Origin: Petrosia ficiformis
Taxonomy: Eukaryota > Porifera > Demospongiae > Haplosclerida > Petrosiidae
Direction: 5' to 3'
Length of the DNA stretch: 64,000 bases
Assembly: GCA_947044365.1 (NCBI GenBank)
Contig: OX345644.1
Location: 5,090,577 to 5,154,576 of the forward strand
The notes under the pieces were generated by a model. That model had not been told where the DNA came from. It saw only the letters and a list, made by a program, of their open reading frames with translations, and did no database searches. The translations under genes were made by a program, and so were the position numbers. Below, one piece after another: positions 26,601 to 38,188 of this stretch; position 1 is the first letter of the stretch; every line of letters begins with the position of its first letter.

Positions 26601-29600
26601 TTAATATACTTGGTAACCAGTACAATGAGTCATTTCAATAGTTAAATAGACTGATATACTTGGTAACCAGTACAATGAGTCATTTCAATAGTTAAATAGA
26701 CTAATATACTTGGTAACCAGTACAATGAGTCATTTCAATAGTTAAATAGATTAAATAGACTAATATACTTGGTAACCAGTACAGTGAGTCATTTCAATAG
26801 TTAAATAGACTAATATACTTGGTAACCAGTACAGTGAGTCATTTCAATAGTTAAATAGACTAATATACTTGGTAACCAGTACAGTGAGTCATTTCAATAG
26901 TTAAATAGACTAATATACTTGATAACCAGTACAGTGAGTCATTTCAATAGTTAAATAGACTAATATACTTGGTAACCAGTACAATGAGTCATTTCAATAG
27001 TTAAATAGACTAATATACTTGGTAACCAGTACAATGAGTCATTTCAATAGTTAAATACTTGGTAACCACTGGTTACCAAGTATATTAGTTTATTTAACTA
27101 TTGAAATGACTCACTGTACTGGTTACCAAGTATATTAGTCTATTTAACTATTGAAATGACTCATTGTACTGGTTACCAAGTATATTAGTCTATGTAACTA
27201 TTTAAAGTGGTTACCAAGCTACCGTATTTGTTTACTTTTTGGGTATTTCTTGTATGAATTCATCATGTTTTATTACTATTTCATGACATGTATTTTGGTA
27301 TACTAAAAATCCCTCTCTTGATATAATTACTGTTTTAAGTGTATTGTAGATACATGTATGTCTGGAAGGGAAACTGAATATTTATTGTGACTGCCAAATA
27401 TTACAAAGTTAAGGACATAGTAATGTATTATACATAAGCATCATTACAAGTATAAATACGAATTTGTGTCATAGTGTATACATATTTGCATTACATATAA
27501 AGAATCTGCTGACAGTATGAATTATCTGGATTGAAGTGTCCAGAGAATATTCTTGTATAGACAGGCATGGGACGAAGTACAGATATAAGGACTTACAAGT
27601 ACAATAAAATTATGTTAAGTACAAGTGCAAGTACAAGTACAAGTACAAGTGCTGTAAAAAGGTTGATAGATCCTAAGTACAAATACAAGTGCTGCTTAGT
27701 GACAAGTACTTACAAGTCAACTGACAGTAGTACTAAAATTAAATTAAGCAAAACAGAAGTACTTCAGTGCACTTCAAATACCTCAGAGAATACTTCAAAT
27801 ACCTCAGAGAATACTTCAAATACTTCAGTGCACTTCAGAGAGCACTTCAAATACTTCAGTGCACTTCAAATACCTCAGAGAGCACTTCAAATACTTCAAA
27901 GCACTTCAAATACTTCAGACTTAATACAAGTAATGAACAAAGGACTTATTAAAGTACAAGTCCTTCTATGTGTGTACTTCACCCTATGCCCCTAGCTATT
28001 ATGAGATTACTTCTGAGACTTTCTTGTAATACACAAAGGGTAAGTGATGGACGATAGCCTTTCTTTAAGGAGAAAAATCACACTCCTGTGTATGAAATTG
28101 TGACTATGTATACTTACGCATTCTATTGTGCCTGGGGATTGATGATTATACTAATCTCACATAGTATACTAAAGAATGTGTTACAGCAATTAATTATTAT
28201 ATAATTTTGGAAGGAAGTTTCAAATTTGTATCAGTAATGTAGAAAAACATTCAGAATTCTTCATTCATTCTTACAAAGAGAGGCTACATGTACTTCCAGG
28301 TACACATGCATTATGTTATACAATGAAATCCCTCTATTCTGGACACCTTTGGAACAAATAGAAGTGCCCTGATTATAGGGGTGTCCTCATTTCAGGGGTG
28401 AATTTATATTATACAGCGCAGTTTGGATCATTTATAAGAGTCCTTAATACGGGGCTGTCCTCGATAGAGGGGTTTCACTGTATGCATATGAAACAGTAGT
28501 GTGGATACTTTGTTAAAGAAGTACATAGCCAAACTGTGACACAATTTCCTTGGACTGTAGGTTTGATGTTAATGTAAAATGTGAGTAATATAAATGTACA
28601 AATACTGGCAGTATTAAGTTTCATATTTACAATTATTTTGGCATTAATGCTGTCAGTTTTGATGCTTCCAAAATATCACTACAAGAATTGTTTGTAAATT
28701 ACAACTCGAAAATGATCATTACTCCTCGTGCATATACATGTGAATTGAGATTGATCAATAAATCCTTGCTGCCTGTTGGTCATGCAAAACAATTTGGAAA
28801 CAATTTTATAAAAGTTTCAATTAACATAATTATATCAAAAAGCTGAAAATGAGTCACACCTGTGTAGAAGGGCCGAATTGTGAGTGTGGTTTTCCCAAAA
28901 TGGGTCTATAGTTGTTATTCATAATGATTGTAAAGCTCTGTTTAAATAGTGATATGATAAGCTTAAGACATTTATCAATGGTTTCACTTCATATTTGCAG
29001 TATATAGTGCACAGGGTATGTTAGGTGAATGTACAACCACAGTTAATGTACAATGAACATGTGTTATCATAATAAACTACAGTTTTTATAGCCGGTACAC
29101 CCACAACAGAAGTAGCTTAGTCACACATTTACAGTGATAGGTATTTTTGTTGATTCAGACATAATCAACAACATTAAAGTGTTTTATAATCATTGTTTCT
29201 ATTATGTATATTTTGTAGTTGTTATTAAATGTGTATAATTTATATATTATATATATTTTGTAGATAATACATATATATTATATAGGGATGTGCGATACAT
29301 ATCGATACAGTGATATATCGATATAATTAACTAGTATCGCGATACGATATTTGCTGTTAGCGTATCGATACACCCACGTGGCACTACTGAGCATGCGCAA
29401 TTATTCAAGCACATGCTACTGTGAAAAATGGAAGCGATGGAGACAGAGCGGAATGCAAGACGCTTCCAGCCCCTGGTAGGGTCGAAGAGCAAAGTATGGA
29501 AATACTTTGGGTTCGTTACTGATGACTGTGGTACCATAGAGAAGAAAGATGAAGTAGTGTGTGAGTTGTGTCAACAGTGTGTAAAGTACTCGAAGAATAC

Positions 29601-29785
29601 AACAAATATGCTGGTTCACCTGAAACGCCACCATGTTATCCAAAAAATGTTTCGTACACAATATCTTAGTAATTAATAATTCTCTTATGAAAAATATCAC
29701 GATACTGTATCGTATCGTGATAAATGTTGTCATGATACGTGATATTAGTTTCTTGTTGTATCGCACATCCCTAATATTATATATA

Positions 29786-29834
<49 letters not shown>

Positions 29835-32800
29835 TTTAACTGTACAGTATTAGTACTTTGGATTGATACAATGGAGAAGAAGAATGAAGTACTTAGCGTT
29901 CTTGCACTAAACCCGAGGTAAGCGCGTTGTTTTCTAGTGTTATAAACAACATCCGGAAAATATAGAACAGGATGTGGTCAAAAAAGTGTGCTATATGGAA
30001 AATATAGAACAGTCGGTACCTTTGATGTTAGGCGTGAAAGTGCTTTAAATATATATATATATATATATATATGGTTTTAGTGTTTATATAATAAAAAGGT
30101 ACATGTATGTATGTCATATATATCACCTGCTCTGGAGGAGATATAACCTGAGGACCACAGGAGGTACATGCATGTACTCTGTACATTGTTATTATTATAC
30201 ATAATTATACTATATGGATATTTGACTAGTGAATCTAGCTTAAGTAGAGAGACAAATAGCCTGACCTAAGTAGTAGACATTGTCTTTGAAATGCTCCTCC
30301 TCAACCTGGCTCCTGTAGCTCAGATGGTAGAGCATCTGGCTAGTAATCAGAAGGTCTTGGGTTTAAATCCCCAGCTGGTTGAGCTATGTTTTCTGGATAT
30401 GAGTCTCTCTCCTTTAATCAATTTCAATAATCAATACTGTGATTGAACAATTGTCATTACATGTAAGTTTCACTGATATATGATATATATATATACCACT
30501 TACATTTTCTATCAGGTTGTCATGGTAACAGTAATATAATAGTGTGATATACTAAATATATACATCTGTTGGGATGTAGGTTGTGTAAAAAGTAGTGAAA
30601 GTAAGTGGAGACATATGTATCTCCATTTATTACCAACAAATTTAGGTATCAAGTGCAATGACAATGCAATAACTGAATGGTATATTTTCACTTCTGTGGA
30701 TATCATACTTACATCCTAGCAATTATTATAGATATTTTTTATTTCTGGTTTCAGCACTTCTTTTACTGTTCAGTTCTTATACTATAAAGAATGCTCTCTG
30801 ACACTCTTAACATAAAAGTATATTTCATAGAAGGGTCAAATACACTATATAGGTGGCATATGAGCACTTGTATTCAATGATATTGGAAGTAGCATAGCTT
30901 TAAAAGAAGCTGTAGAGAATGGGATGTTGTACTGATATAGTAAATTCAAATTAAAACACTTGTTTATGATTTAGCTTTCAAAACAATCTAGTTTGGATCA
31001 CATGTAGCACATTCCACAATCACTTAATATAGCTGACTAATCCTGTTGTGTCCATATTTAAAACTTGCTACTTTTACAATGTGCCAAAAATGTACAATTC
31101 ATGTACATTTCATAATTTATTTTCATTTTCTCTATTTAACCAGGTTCTTTGCAATTCAGTGTACTAAGAATAATAATAGTAATTTACATATACATAAGAA
31201 TCTTTTCCTTGTACAGTGGATAATGAGATTACTAGGTATAGTATAGTTTATTTAACAAAGTAGCAAGTTATCTACTATAATTGGAAAATTTTACAAAACA
31301 ATTTTAATTAGCTGTTAGCAATTTTAAATTCTTACTCTACTACAGCATTTATCTTTTCATATAACCCATAGCTAGCTTTGATATAACATTCAATAGATAT
31401 TCAACACACTCGACAAGATGTATCTAAATTCACAAAATTGCCAATTTGAAGTATAGTTCATTTTTTCCTTGGAGTTTCACTCCAACATAGATAATGAGCT
31501 GTAATGCATTATACAGTGCATGTCATGTTATGGTTATAGCTTGCAGTCGTGGGATATTAACCATGCTAATTGAATTGTTTATTTATATTCATTAGTCAGC
31601 TCTACGTATGATTAATTATTGAGTGTGGAATGTATGATAAATGTTGTTAGATTTTGTGTATTAACTATATATCATCAAGTCTGCTGTTTCACATACACTG
31701 TATATACAGTACAAGTATACATGTCTTCGCTGTGTAGGTAGAGGGTTACAGTAATCAGGTTGAGTCAGTACCTGTAACAGTCTAGAAATGTTTGAGTTCA
31801 TGCAGTTAAAAGGTGATTGTGAGTATACCATAAATCATATCTTTATTTGATCATTCTGTTTATCATACATGTATTCTAGTTTACAGCTTTTTAATGTCCC
31901 ATGGTTGCTGTTGATACTTACAGTATGATCACATCAAGAAATAGCTCATACTGTTAGATGGTAGTGAAGCAGTTATGAAGCCTAATGATATCAAATATTG
32001 TATACACACATTAAAGGCCACGATTGCGAGAAAAAGTTTTACTCCAGTACTCTCAGAGTGCCATAGTTTGATTCAAGAGTACAAGATTTTTCCATCACCA
32101 TGTACGCCACCCTATTAAAGGCTGTGTATATTATAACCAGCACAATCTATAATAATTAGGATGAATAAATAGAGGAAAATATATCCCTTTGGTTGCTTTG
32201 TGATGCCCAATAATCAGTGCTGATGACATGTCTGAAACTCAACAGCCTATCATAGTTACATAAACAGAACATCGTTAAAGATTGATTTCTGTTTATAAGT
32301 TCCCTGATGTACTTGTTTTCAATTCTTCTTTTATGGTTCTTGTAATTATTTCTGTATTTCAGCTACAACAACTATTCATAGACTAATTTCTTCCTGCTGG
32401 TCTGTACTCTACTGTACTATAACTCAAGTATGTGTTTGTTTATACTGAATACACACTTGAGCTACAGTACAACTTAGCAGGAAAAAGTAGCTTATGGAAA
32501 ATGCTGATAATTCACCAAAACCACTGGAATGACACTACTTCCTTAATAACTAAATATGCAACGCTCACACAAAATTATATATAAACATACATTGTACATA
32601 TGGGAATTGGGAACGCAATCATATGGATGCAGGGCCATAATAATCTAAAATATAATCTGATTTGACTAGCAATAGGATATTGCTAGTCAAATCAGATTAA
32701 GTTTAGTCTATAGAAGTCCTAGTACTTAGAAGCTTACATGTATAAACATGTATATTGAATCAGTTGATACTATAATCATAATTGACTTGCCATATTTACT

Positions 32801-35800
32801 GTCCTTGTATAATTTTATTTACATTTTTTGTTACTTATAATATTTTGTGATGAGATTATGATGTCACATCTGTCTATCTATTCAAATGCATACACAAACA
32901 GAGTGAAGATGTTGATAGTTCAAAAGATTTATTAGAGGCTCTGGAACAAATTAATATTGAGAATGATCCTTTTATACAGCAATATCAAGCTAGACGACTA
33001 CATGAACTAAAAGAACAGGCTAAAGCAGGCAACAAGAGGTAGTATACCCAATTTTGAATATTCTTTGATTCTTAGACCCTCAATACATTGACAAGGTTTC
33101 ATACACAAATGCTTGTTAGGGAGGGGAAGGAATCGATGTGAATACACACACAATACTCCTGGGGTTGCGGGGTATGTTTTAATTTAGGCCCTCTGATGTT
33201 GCTTTGGTGGCTTCTGGGGTCCCAGAAGGTCTGTATATCTGAGATGTTGCGAAGTAAATCAGGTCTGAAATGTAGGGGAATCACTTGCCGCTGAAATAAT
33301 TATATAGTGAAATGTGTACTTTAAACTCTGACAGGGTACAGTATGTAAATAATCCTCCTTATATGGCAGCACAGTACAGTTATGTACATTATTCTTACTT
33401 TCAACAGGAAAATATTTGGTAATCTCACTGAACTGCGTGGAGACAAATTTGCTAATGCTATTGACTCTGCCCCACATGATTGCTTTGTAGTAATGCATAT
33501 TTATGATGAGGTAAATGTATAATTCACATTATTCACAATCCACGACAATTATATGTACGTACATGTACATATTTGTATAATTGCATGTATGTACATGTAG
33601 TCTGTACATACATGACCATGTTTGTATATGTGCAGGTACATGTTTGATCATCTGTACATGTTTGTATATGAACGTGTAGTCTGTACATACATGTACGTGT
33701 ACATGTAGTCTGTAGATGTACTTGTACATGTTTGTATATGTATATATAGTCTGTACATACATATACATGTTTGTATATGTATGTACATGTAGCAGTGTTT
33801 TTGAAGTATGGGCCAAATTGGCTCAACAATGGTGTGTGTGTGCCATTGGGAATACATTTTGAGCCAATTAAGAAAGAATTGATGCTGTCAGTGACAATAT
33901 AATCATAATTACCTGTGCCATTGGCCTAAAGAGAGAACTGTGCTGTGCCAAATAAGAAGCTCTTTGGGCCAATGGTGCGCCATGACATGTAGTCTGTACA
34001 TATTGAAACAATACACACTAATATATATATATATATACATGTATATATATATATAAAACTCTAGAACTCTAGCACTAAGTCATATATTGTATTATAGCAT
34101 ATTACTTGTAGAATGTCACTAGCAACATGTCATATGCAACAATTTTATGCTACGAATTTAACGATGCCACATGTATGGTGGCCTTTAAGCCTAAGAATTT
34201 AATAATATTGAATATTATTTACTATTTTACTACATGTCTCATTCCTTGTAGTTAATCCTATCTTGTTTTAAACTAAACCAGTCCTTGACAAAATTGGCTA
34301 AGATGTACCCAACGGTAAATTCATTCACTATAACACATGTATGTTTCCATGATTATAAAAGTATGACAGGTTCATATTAGTGTAATGATCCATAATGACC
34401 AATGCTAGTTAGTATGACAGGTTCATATTAGTGTTATGATCCATAATGACCAATGTTAGTTAGTATGACAGGTTCATATTAGTGTTATGATCCATAATGA
34501 CCAATGTTAGTTAGTATGACAGGTTCATATTAGTGTTATGATCCATAATGACCAATGTTAGTTAGTATGACAGGTTCATATTAGTGTTATGATCCATAAT
34601 GACCAATGTTAGTTAGTATGACAGGTTCATATTAGTGTTATGATCCATAAGGACCAATGTTAGTTAGTGTAACAAAAGTAGTTGTAGATGATTAACTAAA
34701 ATACAAATGTAATATTAGGCTTACTAAAAGGGTTTTAGTTATGTAACTTAAAGTGCCCATTATTGGTCGATTCTCATTTTTTTAGCTATTGCGATAGACT
34801 TATATTTAGTTATAGTTTAGTTAACTAAAAGTTGCAATGCCTGGGGATTTAGCTAAAACAAACAACACTAGTTCATGTATACTAGCATGGCAGTTGTTAT
34901 ACATGGTTTGGATATACTCAACACATTATTGACAGTGCAGTAACTGTAGATTATTGTGCAATGGACCTTTTGTTCTGTTAGTTCTCTTACTTTAATTATA
35001 CTCTTATCTATTAATCTCCTCTCATCTCTAAGGTTAAGTTTTGTCGTGTGCAAGCTCAACATTTAAGCCTCAGTCAGGAATTTGTAAGTTAAAATAAGTA
35101 GATGCTGAAAAATGAAGTTCATACCTTAAGCCATTAAATATAATACTCATTAAGTGTTTTAATGTAGCATGAATGTGAATAAAGGTCAATATTAAGTAAT
35201 GGTTGAGTGAAGCAAATAATTGGCACCCCCATGTGTCATATTAAATCCTTAATGAACCATAGAACAGATTGAGTACATAATTATCACTTGATATTTGTAA
35301 TCATTCTCAAGTATGCATTCATTATCAGATGACTATTATGTTATTGCCTCATTGTCATGTCTTTATCACAGCAGCTACACATAAAATGATAATTTTATGA
35401 TAATAAACTAGAGTTCTGATCAATGACTCAGAATGAAAGGAGAACATATGTATGTGTAAAAATTTCCAGACACTGTTGGTTTGAAAGTTACAACAGTTTT
35501 ATAATGTATCCAGACTATACTAAGAACAGGTCAACAGAAAGAACACACTGTTAGATGGTATAACATTACAAAAACATTGAAGTAGTGCCACTTACAAAAT
35601 ATACAGCATAGACTGCTTAAAGGTCATCTTTAAATGACAACCACACCCACTTGTAGCATGCATTCCAGCTACATTTAGATGTGCAAGTGTGTGCAATCAT
35701 TATCTCTTCAAGTGCAAACAAATGAAAATATCAAAGATAAGTACAATTGATTAAGTAATAGAATCAACAATGTGGGTTGATTAAAATATTAGTATTTATA

Positions 35801-36751
35801 GTATTTACTATACACGGCATGCATGGTGCTCATTACGCTATAATTAATACAATTATGTAACTAGTGCTTGTGGCATGTGGTAATGTCTATGCTTGCTATT
35901 GTACCATCTTATACTGGTAAATAGATAGGTTAGTAAACAGACATCTCTTGTATGAATACATCCTGTTTAAATGCATTTTCAATGCAGTTCTATCAGCATA
36001 TTGTGTCATAATGGATATTTTTTTCTTCCTTGTCAGCTTGAGAAAGGTCTACCTGCACTTCTTATATACAAAGGAGGTGATATGATTGGGAATTTCTTAA
36101 ATATTTCTAGTCAAATTGGTGAAGAATGTTTAATCAATGATGTGGAGGGATTCCTACAAGAGTAAGTACATGTATGTGTCCTGGTTTCACGTTCCAATAT
36201 ATTATAAGGAGAAAAAAATGATCTCTTTGATTGCTTTGGACATGCCTCATAGGGATCATTTTTGTATTATAACAGTCCAACATCATAAATCATAGCTGAC
36301 TTTCTAATGCCTGAAGCACAACAGCCTATTGTTATTATTTTTATTACTTGTATGAATATATTTCAGATTTATAGAACAGCTACTACTTCCTGTTTCTGCG
36401 TAAGCTACAAGCCTACTGGTCTGAATTCTATTTCGCATCATTCTTATTAATTCCGAGCCCTCCACAATGATGCAACTTCCTAAACTATGCATTTGTGACA
36501 CAAGCATAATAATTATCATTATATATATTTAACCCCTTGCAGAGCAATTATAGGGATGACATAAACATTACAATGTAAACCAAGAATACATATTGTTTGA
36601 GATGTTAAATTGTCTTTTATTATTATGTAATTTCAGTAACAAATGCCTCCCAAGCGACCCAGAAGCCAAGATACTCAGTCCATACAGTGTATCTCCTAGA
36701 CACTCTGCAACTAAACACCCTCTAAGTGACACTGATGATGATAATCAATGA
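23601..36751 (+). CDS. PDCL: Phosducin-like protein, complete
   Basis: Eight exons with agreeing phases: 23601-23717, 25017-25142, 32902-33038, 33408-33510, 34252-34314, 35033-35083, 36037-36161 and 36637-36751; 837 nt, 278 residues, close to the roughly 300 of animal PDCL. The acidic N-terminus (SSSDSEGEN) is followed by the conserved TGPKGVLMDYHRH motif, a charged helical region (residues about 55-125), and the thioredoxin-like domain with FVVMHIYDE, the segment MYPTVKFCRV and LEKGLPALLIYKGGDMIGNF. The tail is Ser/Asp-rich. Phosducin-like proteins work with the CCT chaperonin to fold G-beta and assemble G-beta-gamma; this is family knowledge. The conserved TGPKGV motif and KGL-PALLIYKGG core make it PDCL/PDC rather than the PDCL2/3 branch. 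Head-to-head with IQSEC; its 7.8-kb second intron is repeat-rich. Confidence 0.93.
26512..27220. repeat. 50-bp minisatellite with inverted end
   Basis: Unit TTGGTAACCAGTACAATGAG followed by TCATTTCAATAGTTAAATAG and ACTAATATAC, about 11 direct copies to 27068, then about three copies in inverted orientation (27069-27220). The switch point is GGTAACCACTGGTTACC. The first copy is also preceded by a short inverted piece (ACTCATTGTACTGGTTA, 26497-26513). Confidence 0.93.
27560..27992. mobile_element. Possible MITE with low-complexity interior
   Basis: Imperfect inverted ends: AGGCATGGGACGAAGTAC at left and GTACTTCACCCTATGCCCCT at right (reverse complement AGGGGCATAGGGTGAAGTAC). The interior is made of ACAAGTAC and ACTTCAAATAC words, which create a Ser/Thr/Asn-rich frame with no real coding signature. 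No clear target duplication. Confidence 0.5.
28321..28480. mobile_element. 160-bp pogo/Tigger-like MITE
   Basis: Ends CAATGAAATCCCTCTATTCT and (reverse complement of right end) CAGTGAAACCCCTCTATCGA, flanked by TA (28319-28320 and 28481-28482). The interior is related to the 86-bp unit of the element at 63088-63523 (GGGGTGTCCTCATTTCAGGG). Confidence 0.85.
29283..29773 (+). mobile_element. hAT element, 491 bp, carrying only a BED zinc-finger frame
   Basis: Inverted ends TAGGGATGTGCGATAC and (right end) GTATCGCACATCCCTA, with perfect 8-bp duplication ATATTATA on each side (29275-29282 and 29774-29781). Subterminal ATCGATA/TATCGTATCG words are typical of hAT ends. It contains the short frame described separately but no RNase-H-like transposase domain, so it cannot mobilise itself. 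Confidence 0.92.
29428..29676 (+). CDS. BED-type zinc-finger protein, 82 residues, inside a hAT element
   Basis: The frame begins MEAMETERNARRFQPL and contains SKVWKYFGFV, then CELC about 13 residues later, and LVHLKRHH near the end: the aromatic start plus Cys-x2-Cys...His-x(3-4)-His layout of a BED finger. BED fingers are the DNA-binding heads of hAT transposases and ZBED proteins. The frame closes just after the finger with no catalytic domain. It may be a truncated transposase head or a self-contained DNA-binding protein; expression is unknown. Start chosen at the first ATG, which follows the left end by about 145 bp. Confidence 0.75.
   Translation: MEAMETERNARRFQPLVGSKSKVWKYFGFVTDDCGTIEKKDEVVCELCQQCVKYSKNTTNMLVHLKRHHVIQKMFRTQYLSN
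30308..30381 (+). repeat. tRNA-Thr(AGU)-like sequence, probably a SINE head or tRNA pseudogene
   Basis: Contains a D-arm/A-box (TAGCTCAGATGGTAGAGC), an anticodon arm with loop CTAGTAA (anticodon AGT) and a T-arm/B-box-like GGGTTTAAATCCC. The would-be acceptor strands GGCTCCT and GCTGGTT do not pair, and the B box departs from GGTTCGAATCC. That argues against a functional tRNA and for a tRNA-derived SINE or pseudogene. Confidence 0.65.
32653..32699. repeat. Perfect 21-bp hairpin
   Basis: TAATCTGATTTGACTAGCAAT, loop AGGAT, then the exact reverse complement. Located about 200 bp upstream of PDCL exon 3. Confidence 0.9.
33795..33985. repeat. Dispersed inverted repeat (GGGCCAA family)
   Basis: Contains TGGGCCAAATTGGCTCA at left, an inner CAATGG...CCATTG hairpin and AGCTCTTTGGGCCAATGGTG at right. 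The right part matches 16296-16330 in reverse and the left part matches 1063-1090. Non-coding, in PDCL intron 4. Confidence 0.6.
34361..34675. repeat. 51-bp minisatellite, six copies
   Basis: Unit GTATGACAGGTTCATATTAG, TGTTATGATCCATAATGACC, AATGTTAGTTA, nearly identical between copies. In PDCL intron 5, starting about 47 bp after exon 5. Confidence 0.95.
36195..36560 (-). mobile_element. Dispersed MITE-like family A, reverse copy
   Basis: Reads CTGACTTTCTAATGCCTGAA then GCACAACAGCCTATTGTTAT, the reverse complement of the blocks at 21300-21380 and 53730-53760. It fills most of the last PDCL intron (36162-36636) and ends with GCAATTATAGGGATGA. Confidence 0.7.
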
Positions 36752-37805
36752 GTATCCTGATAGTGTACTATAAATTCCTAGTCCTCACAAATAAGTATAA
36801 AATTAACATTACAATTTTATCAAATTATGTTAAATAATAATTATTATTTCTTTAGTGATCAGTCATATATTTGTATAATTATATAAATTTTACTTGTGTG
36901 TACATATATATACTAGTCTTCATAATTATATATTCAACTCACTATATTTTTTTCATTTTTTTGTTTTAATATAGTAATATTCATACTAAATAATTAATGT
37001 TTACATGAAATTCTGACCTATGAGATTGCAGGAAAGGCATCACCCACCACTACTTTAGATCACATAATGCACATGTGCAATATAAGTCAATATAAGTGTT
37101 TTAGCTAACCACACTTCAACAGAGTGGTGCCGACACAAAATCAAATCATATTTGTGATTTAATTGCATTCCTTTGACCATGTCAAAGGGAAATGGCAATG
37201 CATACATCAATGCAGCACCTCTTTTAGCTTATAACCCTGTAATATGCAATAAAACACTTATAGCACCCTTCTACAGTGCAATATGTGTATTATTGTGGGT
37301 ACTCAGGTAGGGCCAATAAACATCAAGATCACATATACACTTTGCTTGTGCATTATGTCATCTCAATCTATTACCCCACACTCAAAACGCACTGTAGAGG
37401 GTACTATAACTAACGATAATTATAGTTATACTTATACTAGAATGGAATTATACACATTCTATCTATGTGTGCATTAACGAGCTTCTCTTGTGATGTGGAG
37501 GAATCAGATATACTTGTACTTTGTAAGATTGAATGAGGATACTGAGCCCAATTATGACAAAATTCAACATTTTGGTTATCAAAAGTAGCAAAATATCATG
37601 TCAAATAACATTAACATTCATTATTTGAATGACTATTGTAATGAGAATTAATAAATCTGATGATTAAATTGTTTGGTGATATAAATGAGCAAATTTAGAA
37701 GTGTAAGTTAAATATGAGATGATAGATAGATAGTGATAATGTATCATTTTGTGTACAATAGAAAATGAACACAACTAACTGATAATTAAATAATTATCAA
37801 TTGAA
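36752..37805. other. Intergenic region between the PDCL and OARD1 3' ends
   Basis: Tail-to-tail spacer of about 1 kb. It contains the second copy of the 1668-1800 repeat (37008-37440) and A+T-rich sequence. No coding feature. Confidence 0.65.
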
Positions 37806-38141
37806 TTACAAGTAATACACAGTAATTCGGACTGGTACACTCTGAAACAGTTCACAGATTATTCTGCTTACTTTGTCCCACGCTAAACGATCTAGACCAC
37901 ATCCCAGTTTTGGCATACACAATTCATCTACATCGTGTGTAATCATGTGTTCCTTCATAGCTTGTAATGATGAGGACAGTGATTCATATGTGGGTTTGTG
38001 AAAATATCGTGTTTTTGTGACCTGTTATAGAATTAATAAAAGATGGTAATTATATTTTAAATGAATATCATTTGAACATTCATCCGAACTAAAATATAGA
38101 GCAACTGAGGTTGCATGACCCTCTCTCCCTAATTGTTGCAG

Positions 38142-38188
<47 letters not shown>

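Larger units (their letters stand above)
25143..32901. other. PDCL intron 2, 7.8 kb
   Basis: No host exon found. It contains the 50-bp inverted minisatellite, an ACTTCAAATAC/ACAAGTAC-rich element (27560-27992), a TA-flanked MITE (28321-28480), a hAT element with a BED finger (29283-29773), a tRNA-like segment (30308-30381), part of a family A copy near 32170-32440 and a perfect hairpin (32653-32699). The stretches 25143-26500, 28483-29270 and 30400-32160 hold only A+T-rich unique sequence that I cannot interpret. Confidence 0.6.

Noticed and set aside
27567..27995. 142-residue Ser/Thr/Asn-rich frame
   Set aside because: Low-complexity ACAAGTAC and ACTTCAAATAC repeats inside a possible MITE; a second frame through the same repeats is equally open.
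29331..29766. Minus-strand frames overlapping the BED finger
   Set aside because: Antisense shadows of the BED frame and of the hAT ends.
30308..30381. Functional tRNA-Thr gene
   Set aside because: Acceptor strands do not pair and the T stem has a mismatch; listed as a tRNA-like repeat instead.
33529..33857. His/Tyr/Thr-rich minus-strand frames
   Set aside because: Created by chains of ACATGTA/GTCTGTACATACATG; no domain, and three frames are open at once.
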